Under the pieces are notes generated by a model that worked only from the letters and a program-made list of their open reading frames with translations, was not told where the DNA came from and made no database searches. From Oceanospirillum sp048268485 (lineage in GTDB: Bacteria; Pseudomonadota; Gammaproteobacteria; Pseudomonadales; Halomonadaceae), in the NCBI GenBank assembly GCA_048268485.1, contig JBLWVL010000008.1:56736-120735 (forward strand): 64,000 nucleotides of DNA, given 5' to 3'. Numbering within the stretch: position 1 is the stretch's first letter; every line of letters begins with the position of its first letter. Below, piece after piece: positions 35,534 through 43,667 of this stretch. Position numbers and translations under genes: made by a program.

Positions 35534-35827
35534 CTTTCAATAAAGCCATCAGTCATACCAGCGGTTTGTGACACTTTCGTGTCGGTTGATAGGGCTTTGG
35601 GTTCATAAAGGGCGGGTTATTCTTTTTTGGGCTGGGTTGTCGTGGGGAACAATCGGTTAAAGCCAGAGGCTACGAGGGGTTGTGTTCGGTATTAGTTTTT
35701 CTCGGTCTTGTGCACAGGAAGGCTCCATTTTCGCCAGCCTGAGCGCTGGGCACAATGTGGCTATCGAAAGCATACGGTATCCGCAACTCCGGTGCTTAAC
35801 GTTTTATAACCGAAATGGATAGAGATC

Positions 35828-36298
35828 ATGTCTGTTGAATCACAACAGGAACGTCCGGCTGCTACCGCCCGCCAGCAATGGATGGCGGTACTGGCTAAAT
35901 CTGACAGCGACCGGTTGCAGCAATACTGGCAAGGGTTAGCGCTGTCACCTGATTATCAGTTTATCCGCAAGCCGGAAATAGGCCTAACCATGCTACGCGG
36001 TCGTATCGGCGGTGGCGGCCAGCCGTTCAATATGGGGGAGATGACTCTGACCCGTTGTGCGGTTCGTCTGGCCAGCGGCACCCTGGGGATCAGCTATGTG
36101 GCGGGTCGACATCCTCAGCATGCGATTACCGCAGCATTGGCGGATGCTTTGCTACAGGAAGACACCCGCCAAAACTTATTGCAAAAGCAGCTGATCGAGC
36201 CACTGCAGGCCGAGCTGGAAGCCGGGCGTCAGCAGCGTGCGGCCCAAGCTAACAGCACCCGCGTGGATTTCTTTACTTTAGTTCGGGGAGAAGACTGA
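35828..36298 (+). CDS. phnG: C-P lyase core subunit PhnG
   Basis: A 156-residue subunit of the PhnGHIJ core complex, which with PhnI carries the nucleosidase step that attaches phosphonate to the ribose of ATP. Recognisable stretches are RQQWMAVLAKSD, YQFIRKPEIGLTMLRGRIGGGGQPFNMGEMTLTRC and AVRLASGTLGISYVAGRH. First gene of an operon running to phnP. Its stop overlaps the phnH start by one base. The start follows AGAG; length is typical. Confidence 0.95.
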   Translation: MSVESQQERPAATARQQWMAVLAKSDSDRLQQYWQGLALSPDYQFIRKPEIGLTMLRGRIGGGGQPFNMGEMTLTRCAVRLASGTLGISYVAGRHPQHAITAALADALLQEDTRQNLLQKQLIEPLQAELEAGRQQRAAQANSTRVDFFTLVRGED

Positions 36299-36936
36299 TG
36301 CCCGTTTCCAGCCATGAACTGATTGCTGGTTTTGCGGAACCGGTGGCGGCATCTCAACAGGTGTTCCGTGCAGCCCTTAAGGTGATGAGCGAGCCGGGCA
36401 CGCTGGTCGAAACTGATTATGTGGAGCAGGCACCCAAGGGCCTGGACCTGTCCACCTGGCAGCTGGCGTTGAGTCTGCTTGACCCTGACACCCGCGTTTG
36501 GCTTAGCCCGACATTGGTGGCTAATGACGCGGTGATCAGCAATCTGCGATTTCACTGCCAGTGCCCTCTGGTTGACGCCCCGCAAGAGGCGGACTTTGCC
36601 ATCGCACTGCATAACGAACTGCCGGATCTGGCTGAACTGAACTGGGGTACGGCGGAATACCCGGATCGCTCCACCACGCTGTTAGTGCAGGTGCCTGGGT
36701 TGAACGATGAGCCATTCTGGACCCTGAGCGGCTCCGGTATCGAACAAACCCGCACGTTGAGTATTACCGGATTACCAGAGACATTCTGTGCCGATCTGAT
36801 CAAAAGCCGTCAGCGCTTCCCGCTGGGAATCGATATTTTCTGGTGTTGTGGCAACCGGCTGACCGCCCTGCCGCGCACGACGGTTATTCAGGCGGGTATG
36901 ACCGGGCCGTCGCAAAACGATAAGGAGATTTGCTGA
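36298..36936 (+). CDS. phnH: C-P lyase core subunit PhnH
   Basis: A 212-residue PhnH, a PLP-transferase-like fold without the cofactor lysine that forms part of the PhnGHIJ complex. Typical segments are AASQQVFRAALKVMSEPGT, LSLLDPDTRVWLSP, EYPDRSTTLLVQVPGL and RQRFPLGIDIFW. Overlaps phnG by one base and phnI by one base (TGATG), consistent with coupled translation of the core subunits. No unusual changes are seen. Confidence 0.95.
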   Translation: MPVSSHELIAGFAEPVAASQQVFRAALKVMSEPGTLVETDYVEQAPKGLDLSTWQLALSLLDPDTRVWLSPTLVANDAVISNLRFHCQCPLVDAPQEADFAIALHNELPDLAELNWGTAEYPDRSTTLLVQVPGLNDEPFWTLSGSGIEQTRTLSITGLPETFCADLIKSRQRFPLGIDIFWCCGNRLTALPRTTVIQAGMTGPSQNDKEIC

Positions 36937-38069
36937 TGTACGTAGCCGTAAAGGGTGGTGAAAAAGCGATCGATAACGCCCATGCCCTGATGCGCTCACA
37001 GCGACGTGGCGACAGTGCCATTGCCGAATTGAGTGTTGATCAGATCCGTCAGCAGCTGCCGTTGGCGGTAGATCGCATCATGAATGAAGGCTCGGTTTAT
37101 GACCCCGAGTTGGCGGCGTTGGCGCTGAAACAAGCCAGCGGTGATGCAGTGGAAGCGATCTTTTTGCTGCGCGCCTACCGTACAACGCTGCCGCGCTTTG
37201 GTTACAGTGAGCCGCTGGATACCGAGCAGATGCAAGTCGAACGGCGTATCTCCGGCACCTTTAAGGATCTGCCGGGCGGCCAGATTTTGGGTTCCACCTA
37301 TGATTATACTCACCGCCTGTTGGATTTCAGCCTGCTGGCGTCTGGTGAAGCGGAAGTGGCGCCGGAAGAAGCCAATGCCCTGTCTGAAGCGCTGGCCGCC
37401 GGTAACAGTTGCCCACGGGTGCTGGAGCTGCTCAATAAAGAAGGATTGATCGAACAAAGTCGTGAAAATGGAGAAGGTGATCAAACGCCACGTGATCTGA
37501 CCCGTGAACCGATCGACTACCCTGCGGAACGTGGGGTGCGTCTGCAAAACCTGATTCGCGGTGATGAAGGTTTCCTGCTCTCCCTGAGCTATGCCTCTAT
37601 GCGCGGTTATGGCGACAGTCACCCTTTTTCCGGCGAGATGCGCACTGGTCGCGTCAGTGTTGAGCTGGTGCCGGAAGAGTTGGGCTTCCCGATCGAAGTG
37701 GGTGAAGTGCTGCTGACCGAGAGCGAGATGGTCAACCAGTTTCAGGGTTCCAAAGATCATCCGCCGCAGTTTACCCGTGGTTATGGTATCGCCTTTGGTC
37801 GCGCTGAACGCAAGGCGATGTCTGTGGCGCTGGTGGAACGCGCTTTACGCGCCGAGGAGCTGGGGGAAGAGGTGCTTTATCCGACACAGGATCAGGAGTT
37901 TGTGCTGCCGCACACCGATTGTGTTTCTGCTAATGGTTTTGTCTCACACCTGAAGCTGCCGCACTACGTTGACTTCCAATCGGAACTGGAAATGATACGT
38001 CGCCTGCGTAAAGAGCAGAAGGCGGGCGATGAAGGCATGACAGAAAAGGAACAGGAGGCCGACGTATGA
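36936..38069 (+). CDS. phnI: C-P lyase core subunit PhnI
   Basis: A 377-residue PhnI: purine ribonucleoside triphosphate phosphonylase component that displaces adenine from ATP with the phosphonate when complexed with PhnG, H and L. The N-terminus MYVAVKGGEKAIDNAHALM is highly characteristic, as are RISGTFKDLPGGQILGSTYDYTHRL and HTDCVSANGFVSHLKLPHYVDFQSEL. The ATG at 36936 follows AAGGAG; ORF-opening codons two residues upstream are not needed. It overlaps phnJ by four bases. Confidence 0.96.
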   Translation: MYVAVKGGEKAIDNAHALMRSQRRGDSAIAELSVDQIRQQLPLAVDRIMNEGSVYDPELAALALKQASGDAVEAIFLLRAYRTTLPRFGYSEPLDTEQMQVERRISGTFKDLPGGQILGSTYDYTHRLLDFSLLASGEAEVAPEEANALSEALAAGNSCPRVLELLNKEGLIEQSRENGEGDQTPRDLTREPIDYPAERGVRLQNLIRGDEGFLLSLSYASMRGYGDSHPFSGEMRTGRVSVELVPEELGFPIEVGEVLLTESEMVNQFQGSKDHPPQFTRGYGIAFGRAERKAMSVALVERALRAEELGEEVLYPTQDQEFVLPHTDCVSANGFVSHLKLPHYVDFQSELEMIRRLRKEQKAGDEGMTEKEQEADV

Positions 38070-38956
38070 GTACGGCAACAGGCTATAACTTTGCCTATCT
38101 GGACGAGCAGTCCAAACGCATGATTCGTCGTGCCATTCTTAAGGGTGTGGCGATTCCCGGTTATCAGGTGCCATTTGGTGGCCGTGAGATGCCGCTGCCC
38201 CACGGTTGGGGCACCGGTGGTATGCAGGTGACCGCCAGCGTGATTGGCGAGGCCGACAAACTAAAGGTGATCGACCAGGGTGCTGATGACACCACTAACG
38301 CGGTCAGTATCCGTCGTTTCTTCGCCCACACTGCAGGTGTAGAAACCACCGAACAGACCGCTGAAGCGACGCTGATCCAGACCCGTCACCGCATCCCAGA
38401 GCGCCCGCTTAAAGCGAATCAGATCCTGATCTATCAGGTGCCGATCCCCGAGCCGCTGCGTTTTATCGAACCGCGTGAAAGCGAGACGCGCAAGATGCAC
38501 GCTCTCAGTGAGTACGGTGCTATGCAGGTAAAACTCTACGAAGATGTGGCCCGTTTTGGGCATATCGCCACCAGTTACGACTACCCGGTGATGGTGAACA
38601 ACCGCTATATGATGGATCCGTCACCGATCCCGAAATTCGATAACCCCAAGATGAGCATGATGCCCGCACTGCAGCTGTTCGGCGCGGGTTTTGAGAAACG
38701 TATCTACGCCGTGCCGCCGTTTACACGGGTGGAGAGCCTGGACTTTGACGACCATCCGTTTGAGGTACAGAGCTGGGAGGAAGCCTGTGCTATCTGTGGT
38801 TCTGATCACAGTTTTCTGGATGAAGTTATTACCGATGATAACGGCAGCAAGATGTTTGTCTGCTCTGATACTGATTACTGCGGTGACCGCGTGGCACAGG
38901 GTTTTGTGGGTTCCGCAGCTGACCTGCCCATTGCTGAAATGGAGACCGAACAATGA
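38066..38956 (+). CDS. phnJ: C-P lyase PhnJ (radical SAM carbon-phosphorus lyase)
   Basis: The radical-SAM subunit that breaks the C-P bond of the ribosyl phosphonate. 296 residues. Cys241, Cys244 and Cys266 (CAICG and FVCSD) are the iron-sulfur ligands and Cys272 (DYCGD) the catalytic thiyl-radical cysteine, the same numbering as in E. coli. The N-terminal half (SGYNFAYLDE-like, PGYQVPFGGREMPLPHGWGTGG) is also intact. All catalytic residues are present, so the pathway should be functional. It overlaps phnI and phnK by four bases each. Confidence 0.97.
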   Translation: MSTATGYNFAYLDEQSKRMIRRAILKGVAIPGYQVPFGGREMPLPHGWGTGGMQVTASVIGEADKLKVIDQGADDTTNAVSIRRFFAHTAGVETTEQTAEATLIQTRHRIPERPLKANQILIYQVPIPEPLRFIEPRESETRKMHALSEYGAMQVKLYEDVARFGHIATSYDYPVMVNNRYMMDPSPIPKFDNPKMSMMPALQLFGAGFEKRIYAVPPFTRVESLDFDDHPFEVQSWEEACAICGSDHSFLDEVITDDNGSKMFVCSDTDYCGDRVAQGFVGSAADLPIAEMETEQ

Positions 38957-39771
38957 ACACCACCGCAGATCTGCTGACGCCAACCCGCGAATGGCAGGAT
39001 ATCGCGCCGCTTTTAAGCGTACGCGAACTGAACAAATTTTACGCACCGGGTAAGGGCTGTGGTGATATCAGCTTTGATCTTTATCCGGGTGAGGTACTGG
39101 GCATTGTCGGTGAGTCCGGCTCCGGTAAGTCGACCCTGCTCAGCGCGCTGTCGGCACGACTGACACCGGACTCCGGCAACGTAATCTACAACAGCGAACA
39201 GTTCGGTGAGATGGATCTGTATGCCTGTGAGGAATCCCTGCGCCGGGTTTTGATGCGTTCCGAGTGGGGTATTGTGCACCAGCACGCCCGTGATGGCCTG
39301 CGTATGAATGTCAGTGCCGGTGCCAATATCGGTGAGCGCCTGATGGCGGTGGGTGAGCGTCACTATGGCCAGATCAGAACCAGGGCTGAAGAGTGGCTGA
39401 CCGCAGTAGAGATTGATACCAGTCGTATCGATGATCGCCCCAGCCAGTTTTCCGGTGGTATGCAGCAGCGTCTGCAGATCGCCCGTAATCTGGTGACCCA
39501 CCCAAAACTGATCTTTATGGATGAGCCCACCGGCGGGCTGGATGTGTCGGTGCAGGCCAAGCTGCTGGATCTGCTGCGTAATCTGGTATCCCGTCTGGGG
39601 CTTTCGGTGATTATCGTTACCCACGATCTGGCGGTGGCTCGTTTGCTGGCGCACCGCCTGATGGTGATGCGTCGTGGCGAAGTCGTTGAGACCGGCCTGA
39701 CCGATCAGGTGCTGGATGACCCTCAACACCCCTACACCCAGTTGCTGGTGTCATCCATTCTGCAGAATTAG
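38953..39771 (+). CDS. phnK: C-P lyase ABC-type subunit PhnK
   Basis: A 272-residue ABC ATPase that docks on the PhnGHIJ core rather than on a permease. Walker A is GESGSGKSTLLSALS near 55-69, signature FSGGMQQRLQIARNL, Walker B LIFMDEPTGGLDVSVQ and switch region VTHDLAVARLL. C-terminal DDPQHPYTQLLVSSILQ resembles peptide-transporter ATPases, as in other PhnK. A 15-residue N-terminal extension (NTTADLLTPTREWQD) precedes the usual start. It overlaps phnJ by four bases. Confidence 0.95.
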   Translation: MNTTADLLTPTREWQDIAPLLSVRELNKFYAPGKGCGDISFDLYPGEVLGIVGESGSGKSTLLSALSARLTPDSGNVIYNSEQFGEMDLYACEESLRRVLMRSEWGIVHQHARDGLRMNVSAGANIGERLMAVGERHYGQIRTRAEEWLTAVEIDTSRIDDRPSQFSGGMQQRLQIARNLVTHPKLIFMDEPTGGLDVSVQAKLLDLLRNLVSRLGLSVIIVTHDLAVARLLAHRLMVMRRGEVVETGLTDQVLDDPQHPYTQLLVSSILQN

Positions 39772-39780
39772 GAGCCTGTC

Positions 39781-40476
39781 ATGACGGCAAATCAATTGAT
39801 GATCGATGTGTCCGGGGTGGAGAAAGCTTTCACTCTGCACAACCAGGGCGGCGCCAGCTTCGGCGTGCTCGACAGCGCCAGTCTGCAGGTACGGGCCGGT
39901 GAATGCGTGGTACTGCACGGTCAGTCTGGTGCCGGTAAAAGTACCTTTCTGAAAGCCCTGTACGCCAACTATACGGTAGACGCTGGTGAGATTCGTTTGC
40001 GTGACGGTGAACAGATGGTGGAGATCACGCAGGCTCTGCCGCGGCGCATTATCGCTCTGCGTCGGCAGGCACTAGGGTATGTGTCCCAGTTTCTGCGGGT
40101 GATTCCCCGCGTGTCCACGTTGGAAGTGGTGATGCAGCCGCTGTTGGACCTAGGAGTGGATACCGCCCTCTGTGAAGCCAAGGCGAAAGACCTGTTGCAG
40201 CGGCTTAACGTGCCGGAACGGCTCTGGTCGCTGGCGCCGGGCACCTTTTCCGGCGGCGAACAGCAGCGGGTCAACATCGCCCGTGGCTTTATCGTTGACT
40301 ACCCGATCCTTCTGCTGGATGAGCCTACGGCCTCGCTGGATGCGGCCAACCGCAAGGTGGTGGTGGAATTGATCTGTGAAGCGAAGGCTCGAGGAGCAGC
40401 CTTGGTGGGTATTTTCCATGATGAAGACGTACGGGAAGCGGTCGCTGACCGTCTTGTCGACATTAGGGCTATCTGA
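39781..40476 (+). CDS. phnL: C-P lyase ABC-type subunit PhnL
   Basis: A 231-residue ABC ATPase partner of PhnK, needed with PhnGHI for the nucleosidase reaction. Walker A is LHGQSGAGKSTFLKALY near 44-60, signature FSGGEQQRVNIARGF, Walker B ILLLDEPTASLDAAN and FHDEDVREAV in the switch region. The RRQALGYVSQFLRVIPRVSTLEVV stretch is characteristic of PhnL. A 9-base gap with GGAG separates it from phnK, and a 61-base gap follows before phnM. Confidence 0.95.
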   Translation: MTANQLMIDVSGVEKAFTLHNQGGASFGVLDSASLQVRAGECVVLHGQSGAGKSTFLKALYANYTVDAGEIRLRDGEQMVEITQALPRRIIALRRQALGYVSQFLRVIPRVSTLEVVMQPLLDLGVDTALCEAKAKDLLQRLNVPERLWSLAPGTFSGGEQQRVNIARGFIVDYPILLLDEPTASLDAANRKVVVELICEAKARGAALVGIFHDEDVREAVADRLVDIRAI

Positions 40477-40537
40477 AGAGCTATCTGAGCAGGCAGCGCG
40501 ATCTGAACTGTATCAAACGTAACAGGATAAACAGGAC

Positions 40538-41689
40538 ATGAACGAACAGATTTTAACCAACGCCCGCCTGATTCTGCGGGATGAAGTGATCACTGGTACG
40601 TTGGTGATCCGCGATGGTGAAATTGCCGAGATCAGTCAGGAGATCAGCCCGCTGCCCCAGGCGGATAATCTGGGCGGTGAATACCTGATGCCGGGCCTGG
40701 TGGAGCTGCACACCGACAATCAGGAGAAGTACTTCACTCCACGTCCCAAGGTGGACTGGCCTGCGCATATGGCGATGGTGACCCACGATGCCCAGTTAGT
40801 TGCAGCGGGGATTACCACCTCGTTCGATTCGGTAGCACTGGGGGATATTATCGGTGACAGCACCCGTGTCGAGAAACTGGATGCCATGATCAGGGCGGTT
40901 ATCGAATCTGAGCGCACCGGTATCAATCGTGCCGACCACCTGCTGCACCTGCGTTGTGAGGTGAGCTACCCCGGCTTGATGGCGCTGTTTGAGCGCTATA
41001 TTGGCAAAGATCTGGTCAAACTGGTCTCGGTGATGGATCACGCCCCCGGTCAGCGCCAGTTTCCGCCGGAGAATATCCCTAAGTATCGTGAATACTATAT
41101 GGGTAAGTATGGTCTTGCTGAGGCTCAAATGGATGATTTTATCCATCTGCAGCAGGCTAATAGCGCTAAGTACGCTGATGCTTTCCGTCGACGTATCTGT
41201 GACGTCTGCCATGATCGGGGTATCGCGATTGCCAGCCATGATGATGCTACGCTGGCCCACGCACAGGAATCGTCGGATCTGGGGATGCAGGTGGCTGAAT
41301 TCCCGACGACGCTGGAAGCAGCGAAAGCATCTCATAAACTGGGGCTTAAGGTGCTGATGGGCGCGCCCAATATTGTTCGGGGTGGTTCTCACTCGGGAAA
41401 TATTGCAGCTAAGGATCTGGCCAAAGCCGGTGTGCTGGATATTCTCAGCTCGGATTATTATCCCTCGGCGTTGGTGCAAGCGGCCTTTATGGTTGCGGAC
41501 AGGGGTGATAACGATTACGACCTGGCTCGGGCAATTGGTCTGGTGACAGCTAACCCTGCTGCTGCTGCCAATCTGCATGACAGGGGCGTACTGGAGGTGG
41601 GGCGTCGTGCTGATCTGGTGCAGGTTAAGCGCCATTCGGTGATGCCGCTGATCGAGCGGGTCTGGTGTAAGGGAAAACGGGTATTCTGA
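40538..41689 (+). CDS. phnM: Alpha-D-ribose 1-methylphosphonate 5-triphosphate diphosphatase PhnM
   Basis: A 383-residue amidohydrolase-superfamily enzyme that removes pyrophosphate from the ribosyl phosphonate triphosphate. PGLVELHTDNQEKYFTPRPKVDWP replaces the usual HxH with the PhnM-specific HTDN. Other metal-ligand areas are SVMDHAPGQRQF, IASHDDATLAHA and DILSSDYYPSALVQAAF. C-terminal GVLEVGRRADLVQV is the amidohydrolase small-domain motif. It overlaps phnN by one base (TGATG). Confidence 0.96.
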   Translation: MNEQILTNARLILRDEVITGTLVIRDGEIAEISQEISPLPQADNLGGEYLMPGLVELHTDNQEKYFTPRPKVDWPAHMAMVTHDAQLVAAGITTSFDSVALGDIIGDSTRVEKLDAMIRAVIESERTGINRADHLLHLRCEVSYPGLMALFERYIGKDLVKLVSVMDHAPGQRQFPPENIPKYREYYMGKYGLAEAQMDDFIHLQQANSAKYADAFRRRICDVCHDRGIAIASHDDATLAHAQESSDLGMQVAEFPTTLEAAKASHKLGLKVLMGAPNIVRGGSHSGNIAAKDLAKAGVLDILSSDYYPSALVQAAFMVADRGDNDYDLARAIGLVTANPAAAANLHDRGVLEVGRRADLVQVKRHSVMPLIERVWCKGKRVF

Positions 41690-42315
41690 TGATCAGAGGC
41701 ACACTTTTTTATCTGGTAGGAGCCTCGGGCTCCGGTAAGGATTCACTGCTGGAGGGCTGCCGCAAGCGGCTGCCCGCTCAGCTACGTTGCTGTGTCGCCC
41801 ATCGCTATATCACCCGTAGTGCCGACGCCGGTGGTGAAAACCATATCCATCTGAGTGAAAGCGAGTTTCAGCTGCGGGAACAACTGGGACTGTTCGTCAT
41901 GAACTGGTATTCCCACGGTTATCACTACGGCATCGGCAACGAGATCGATACCTGGCTGGATTCCGGTGCGAATGTGCTGGTTAACGGTTCCCGTGAGTAT
42001 CTTTCCCGTGCGATGACAATGTACGACGAGCTGGTGCCGGTGCTGATCGATGTGGACAGTGACACACTGCGCAAGCGTCTGACCGTGCGCGGCCGGGAAA
42101 CGGCAGAGGAGATTGAGCATCGCCTGACTCGGCATCAGCAGATGATCGCCCGAATGCCGGAGTGTACCTTGCGTATCTGTAATGAGGGTGCGCTTGAAGA
42201 TGGCGTTCAGGCACTGCTAGATGTGATTCATAAGCACGGCGTACACTGCCAGACCTCGGATACCACGGCTGAACCTGACCGGTCAGGCCCAAACCGCAAA
42301 GCGCTTCCCCTATGA
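41689..42315 (+). CDS. phnN: Ribose 1,5-bisphosphokinase PhnN
   Basis: A 208-residue guanylate-kinase-like P-loop protein that turns ribose 1,5-bisphosphate into PRPP, feeding the pathway product into nucleotide metabolism. Walker A is LVGASGSGKDSLLEGC near 9-24. Other family motifs are RYITRSADAGGENHIHLSE and NGSREYLSRAMTMYDELVPVLIDV. The C-terminal 20 residues are polar and variable. Its stop overlaps the phnP ATG by four bases. Both neighbours belong to the same operon. Confidence 0.95.
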   Translation: MIRGTLFYLVGASGSGKDSLLEGCRKRLPAQLRCCVAHRYITRSADAGGENHIHLSESEFQLREQLGLFVMNWYSHGYHYGIGNEIDTWLDSGANVLVNGSREYLSRAMTMYDELVPVLIDVDSDTLRKRLTVRGRETAEEIEHRLTRHQQMIARMPECTLRICNEGALEDGVQALLDVIHKHGVHCQTSDTTAEPDRSGPNRKALPL

Positions 42316-43118
42316 TGGCACTGACTTTTCTTGGCACTGGGGATGTACGGCAGGTGCCGGTTTATGGCTGTGATTGTAGTGCCTGTGTGGCCGCGCGGGC
42401 TGATGAGCGCCTGCGCCGTCGGCCCTGCAGTGCCCTGCTAGAGGTGCAGGGATCCAAAGGAAAAAAAACAAAGGGACAAGAGTTTGCGGGAAAGACTCAG
42501 CGGTTGTTGATTGATGGCGGCCTGACGGATCTGGCCGAGCGTTTTCAACCCGGAGATCTGCAGGCGATTCTGCTGACCCATTATCATGTGGATCATGTAC
42601 AGGGGTTGTTCCACCTGCGCTGGGGGCTGAATGACCGTATTCCGGTGTACGGCCCTGATGATCGCGAGGGTTGTGCTGATTTACTGAAACATCCCGGATT
42701 GCTGGATTTTCGCCCGCCATCTGAAGCGTTTAAAGCGTTTCGTCTGGACGATGTTCAGGTGACACCCTTACCGTTGAATCACTCAAAGCCCACTTTCGGT
42801 TATCTGTTTGAGTGTGGCCACCAACGGATCGCCTATCTGACCGATACTGTCGGTTTGCCGCAGGCAACTGCCGACTTTCTGGCCCCGCTGACAGATCTGA
42901 CTCTGGTGATCGACTGTAGTCATCCACCTGCTTCGGCACCACCTCGTAATCATAATGATCTGAATATGGTGCTGGATATTCATCGGCAACTGCAGTCGGA
43001 AACCACCTGGCTGACCCATATCAGTCATGAAATGGATCGCTGGCTACAGCTTCACTCTTTACCTGATGGTGTTTGTGTTGCCCGGGATGGTGAATCTTTT
43101 ATCGTAGGCAATGGCTGA
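42312..43118 (+). CDS. phnP: Phosphoribosyl 1,2-cyclic phosphate phosphodiesterase PhnP
   Basis: A 268-residue metallo-beta-lactamase-fold enzyme that opens the cyclic phosphate released by PhnJ. MALTFLGTGDVRQVPVYGCDC carries the N-terminal structural cysteines, LLTHYHVDHVQGL the HxHxDH metal motif, and LTHISHEMD the C-terminal His ligand. A Lys/Gly-rich insert of about 16 residues (SKGKKTKGQEFAGKTQ) near positions 46-61 separates the first strands and makes it slightly longer than the E. coli protein. ATG codons at 42312 and 42315 are both possible. Last gene of the operon; a terminator follows. Confidence 0.94.
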   Translation: MMALTFLGTGDVRQVPVYGCDCSACVAARADERLRRRPCSALLEVQGSKGKKTKGQEFAGKTQRLLIDGGLTDLAERFQPGDLQAILLTHYHVDHVQGLFHLRWGLNDRIPVYGPDDREGCADLLKHPGLLDFRPPSEAFKAFRLDDVQVTPLPLNHSKPTFGYLFECGHQRIAYLTDTVGLPQATADFLAPLTDLTLVIDCSHPPASAPPRNHNDLNMVLDIHRQLQSETTWLTHISHEMDRWLQLHSLPDGVCVARDGESFIVGNG

Positions 43119-43126
43119 AAATAAAA

Positions 43127-43156
43127 AAAGCGATGCTTTTTACAAAGCATCGCTTT
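43127..43156. terminator. Bidirectional terminator between phnP and the small membrane-protein gene
   Basis: AAAGCGATGCTTT and AAAGCATCGCTTT form a perfect 13-bp stem with a 4-base loop. The T-run is strong on the minus strand (A-run at 43123-43129 on plus) and weak on the plus strand (TTTCTATT), so it serves both genes. Confidence 0.88.
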
Positions 43157-43236
43157 CTATTCAGGCTCCATCAACAATCTGCTGTTGCTGGAGGAGATTG
43201 ATCAATCGCTTGTCGGCTTTTTGACTCTGAAGGTAC

Positions 43237-43407
43237 TTAGTAATCCCGCGTCTTGCGAGGTGTTGGGTTGTCCCAGCGATCTTTACGTATATGGTCTGCT
43301 TTAATACGAATCGCTTTTGGCTTCTGTGCCAGCTGTTGCAGGCTGATCCACAGGCCGGTGCCGATTACCGCAGTTAAAATCAAAGAAACCATCATTTCTA
43401 AGGCCAT
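43237..43407 (-). CDS. Small single-pass membrane protein, 56 residues
   Basis: An ORF from ATG at 43407 to TAA at 43237, preceded by CAGGAGAG at ideal spacing. The protein starts MALEMMVSLILTAVIGTGLW, a membrane helix, and continues with a basic, polar tail (KPKAIRIKADHIRKDRWDNPTPRKTRDY) that should lie in the cytoplasm. A terminator with a minus-strand T-run follows 80 bases downstream. The good ribosome site, helix-plus-basic-tail pattern and terminator support a real gene. No family recognised. A longer opposing ORF on the plus strand lacks these signals. Confidence 0.72.
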   Translation of the reverse strand: MALEMMVSLILTAVIGTGLWISLQQLAQKPKAIRIKADHIRKDRWDNPTPRKTRDY

Positions 43408-43611
43408 AGGAAACTCTCCTGTACAACGTGCTAAAGAGGGTAATTTTGCTTTAGCCGGATCATGTGTTACCCAACGCTAAGATCGGGGGTATAAATACTA
43501 TGTACACTTTGAGACTAACCTATAGCGAAATAGTTGCCAACTAAATGCTGTTTTTTCTTATTGTTTTACGTGGCCAGTTATTACGTTATTTATTTATGGC
43601 AGGTGGTTGCC

Positions 43612-43638
43612 ATAAAAAAGCGCCCACAGAGGGGCGCT
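43612..43638 (-). terminator. Intrinsic terminator of the TonB-dependent receptor gene
   Basis: Read on the minus strand, AGCGCCCC-TCTG-TGGGCGCT forms a stem and is followed by six T residues, 30 bases after the receptor stop. Confidence 0.9.
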
Positions 43639-43667
43639 AAAGGATACGTCGATTGGTAGAGTCAGGA

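Noticed and set aside
35534..35827. Pho box upstream of phnG
   Set aside because: CAGTCAT and TGTGACA fragments occur but not with the 11-bp repeat spacing of PhoB sites.
43253..43480. 75-codon ORF on the plus strand
   Set aside because: It is opposite the small membrane-protein gene, has no convincing ribosome site and a composition unlike its neighbours.
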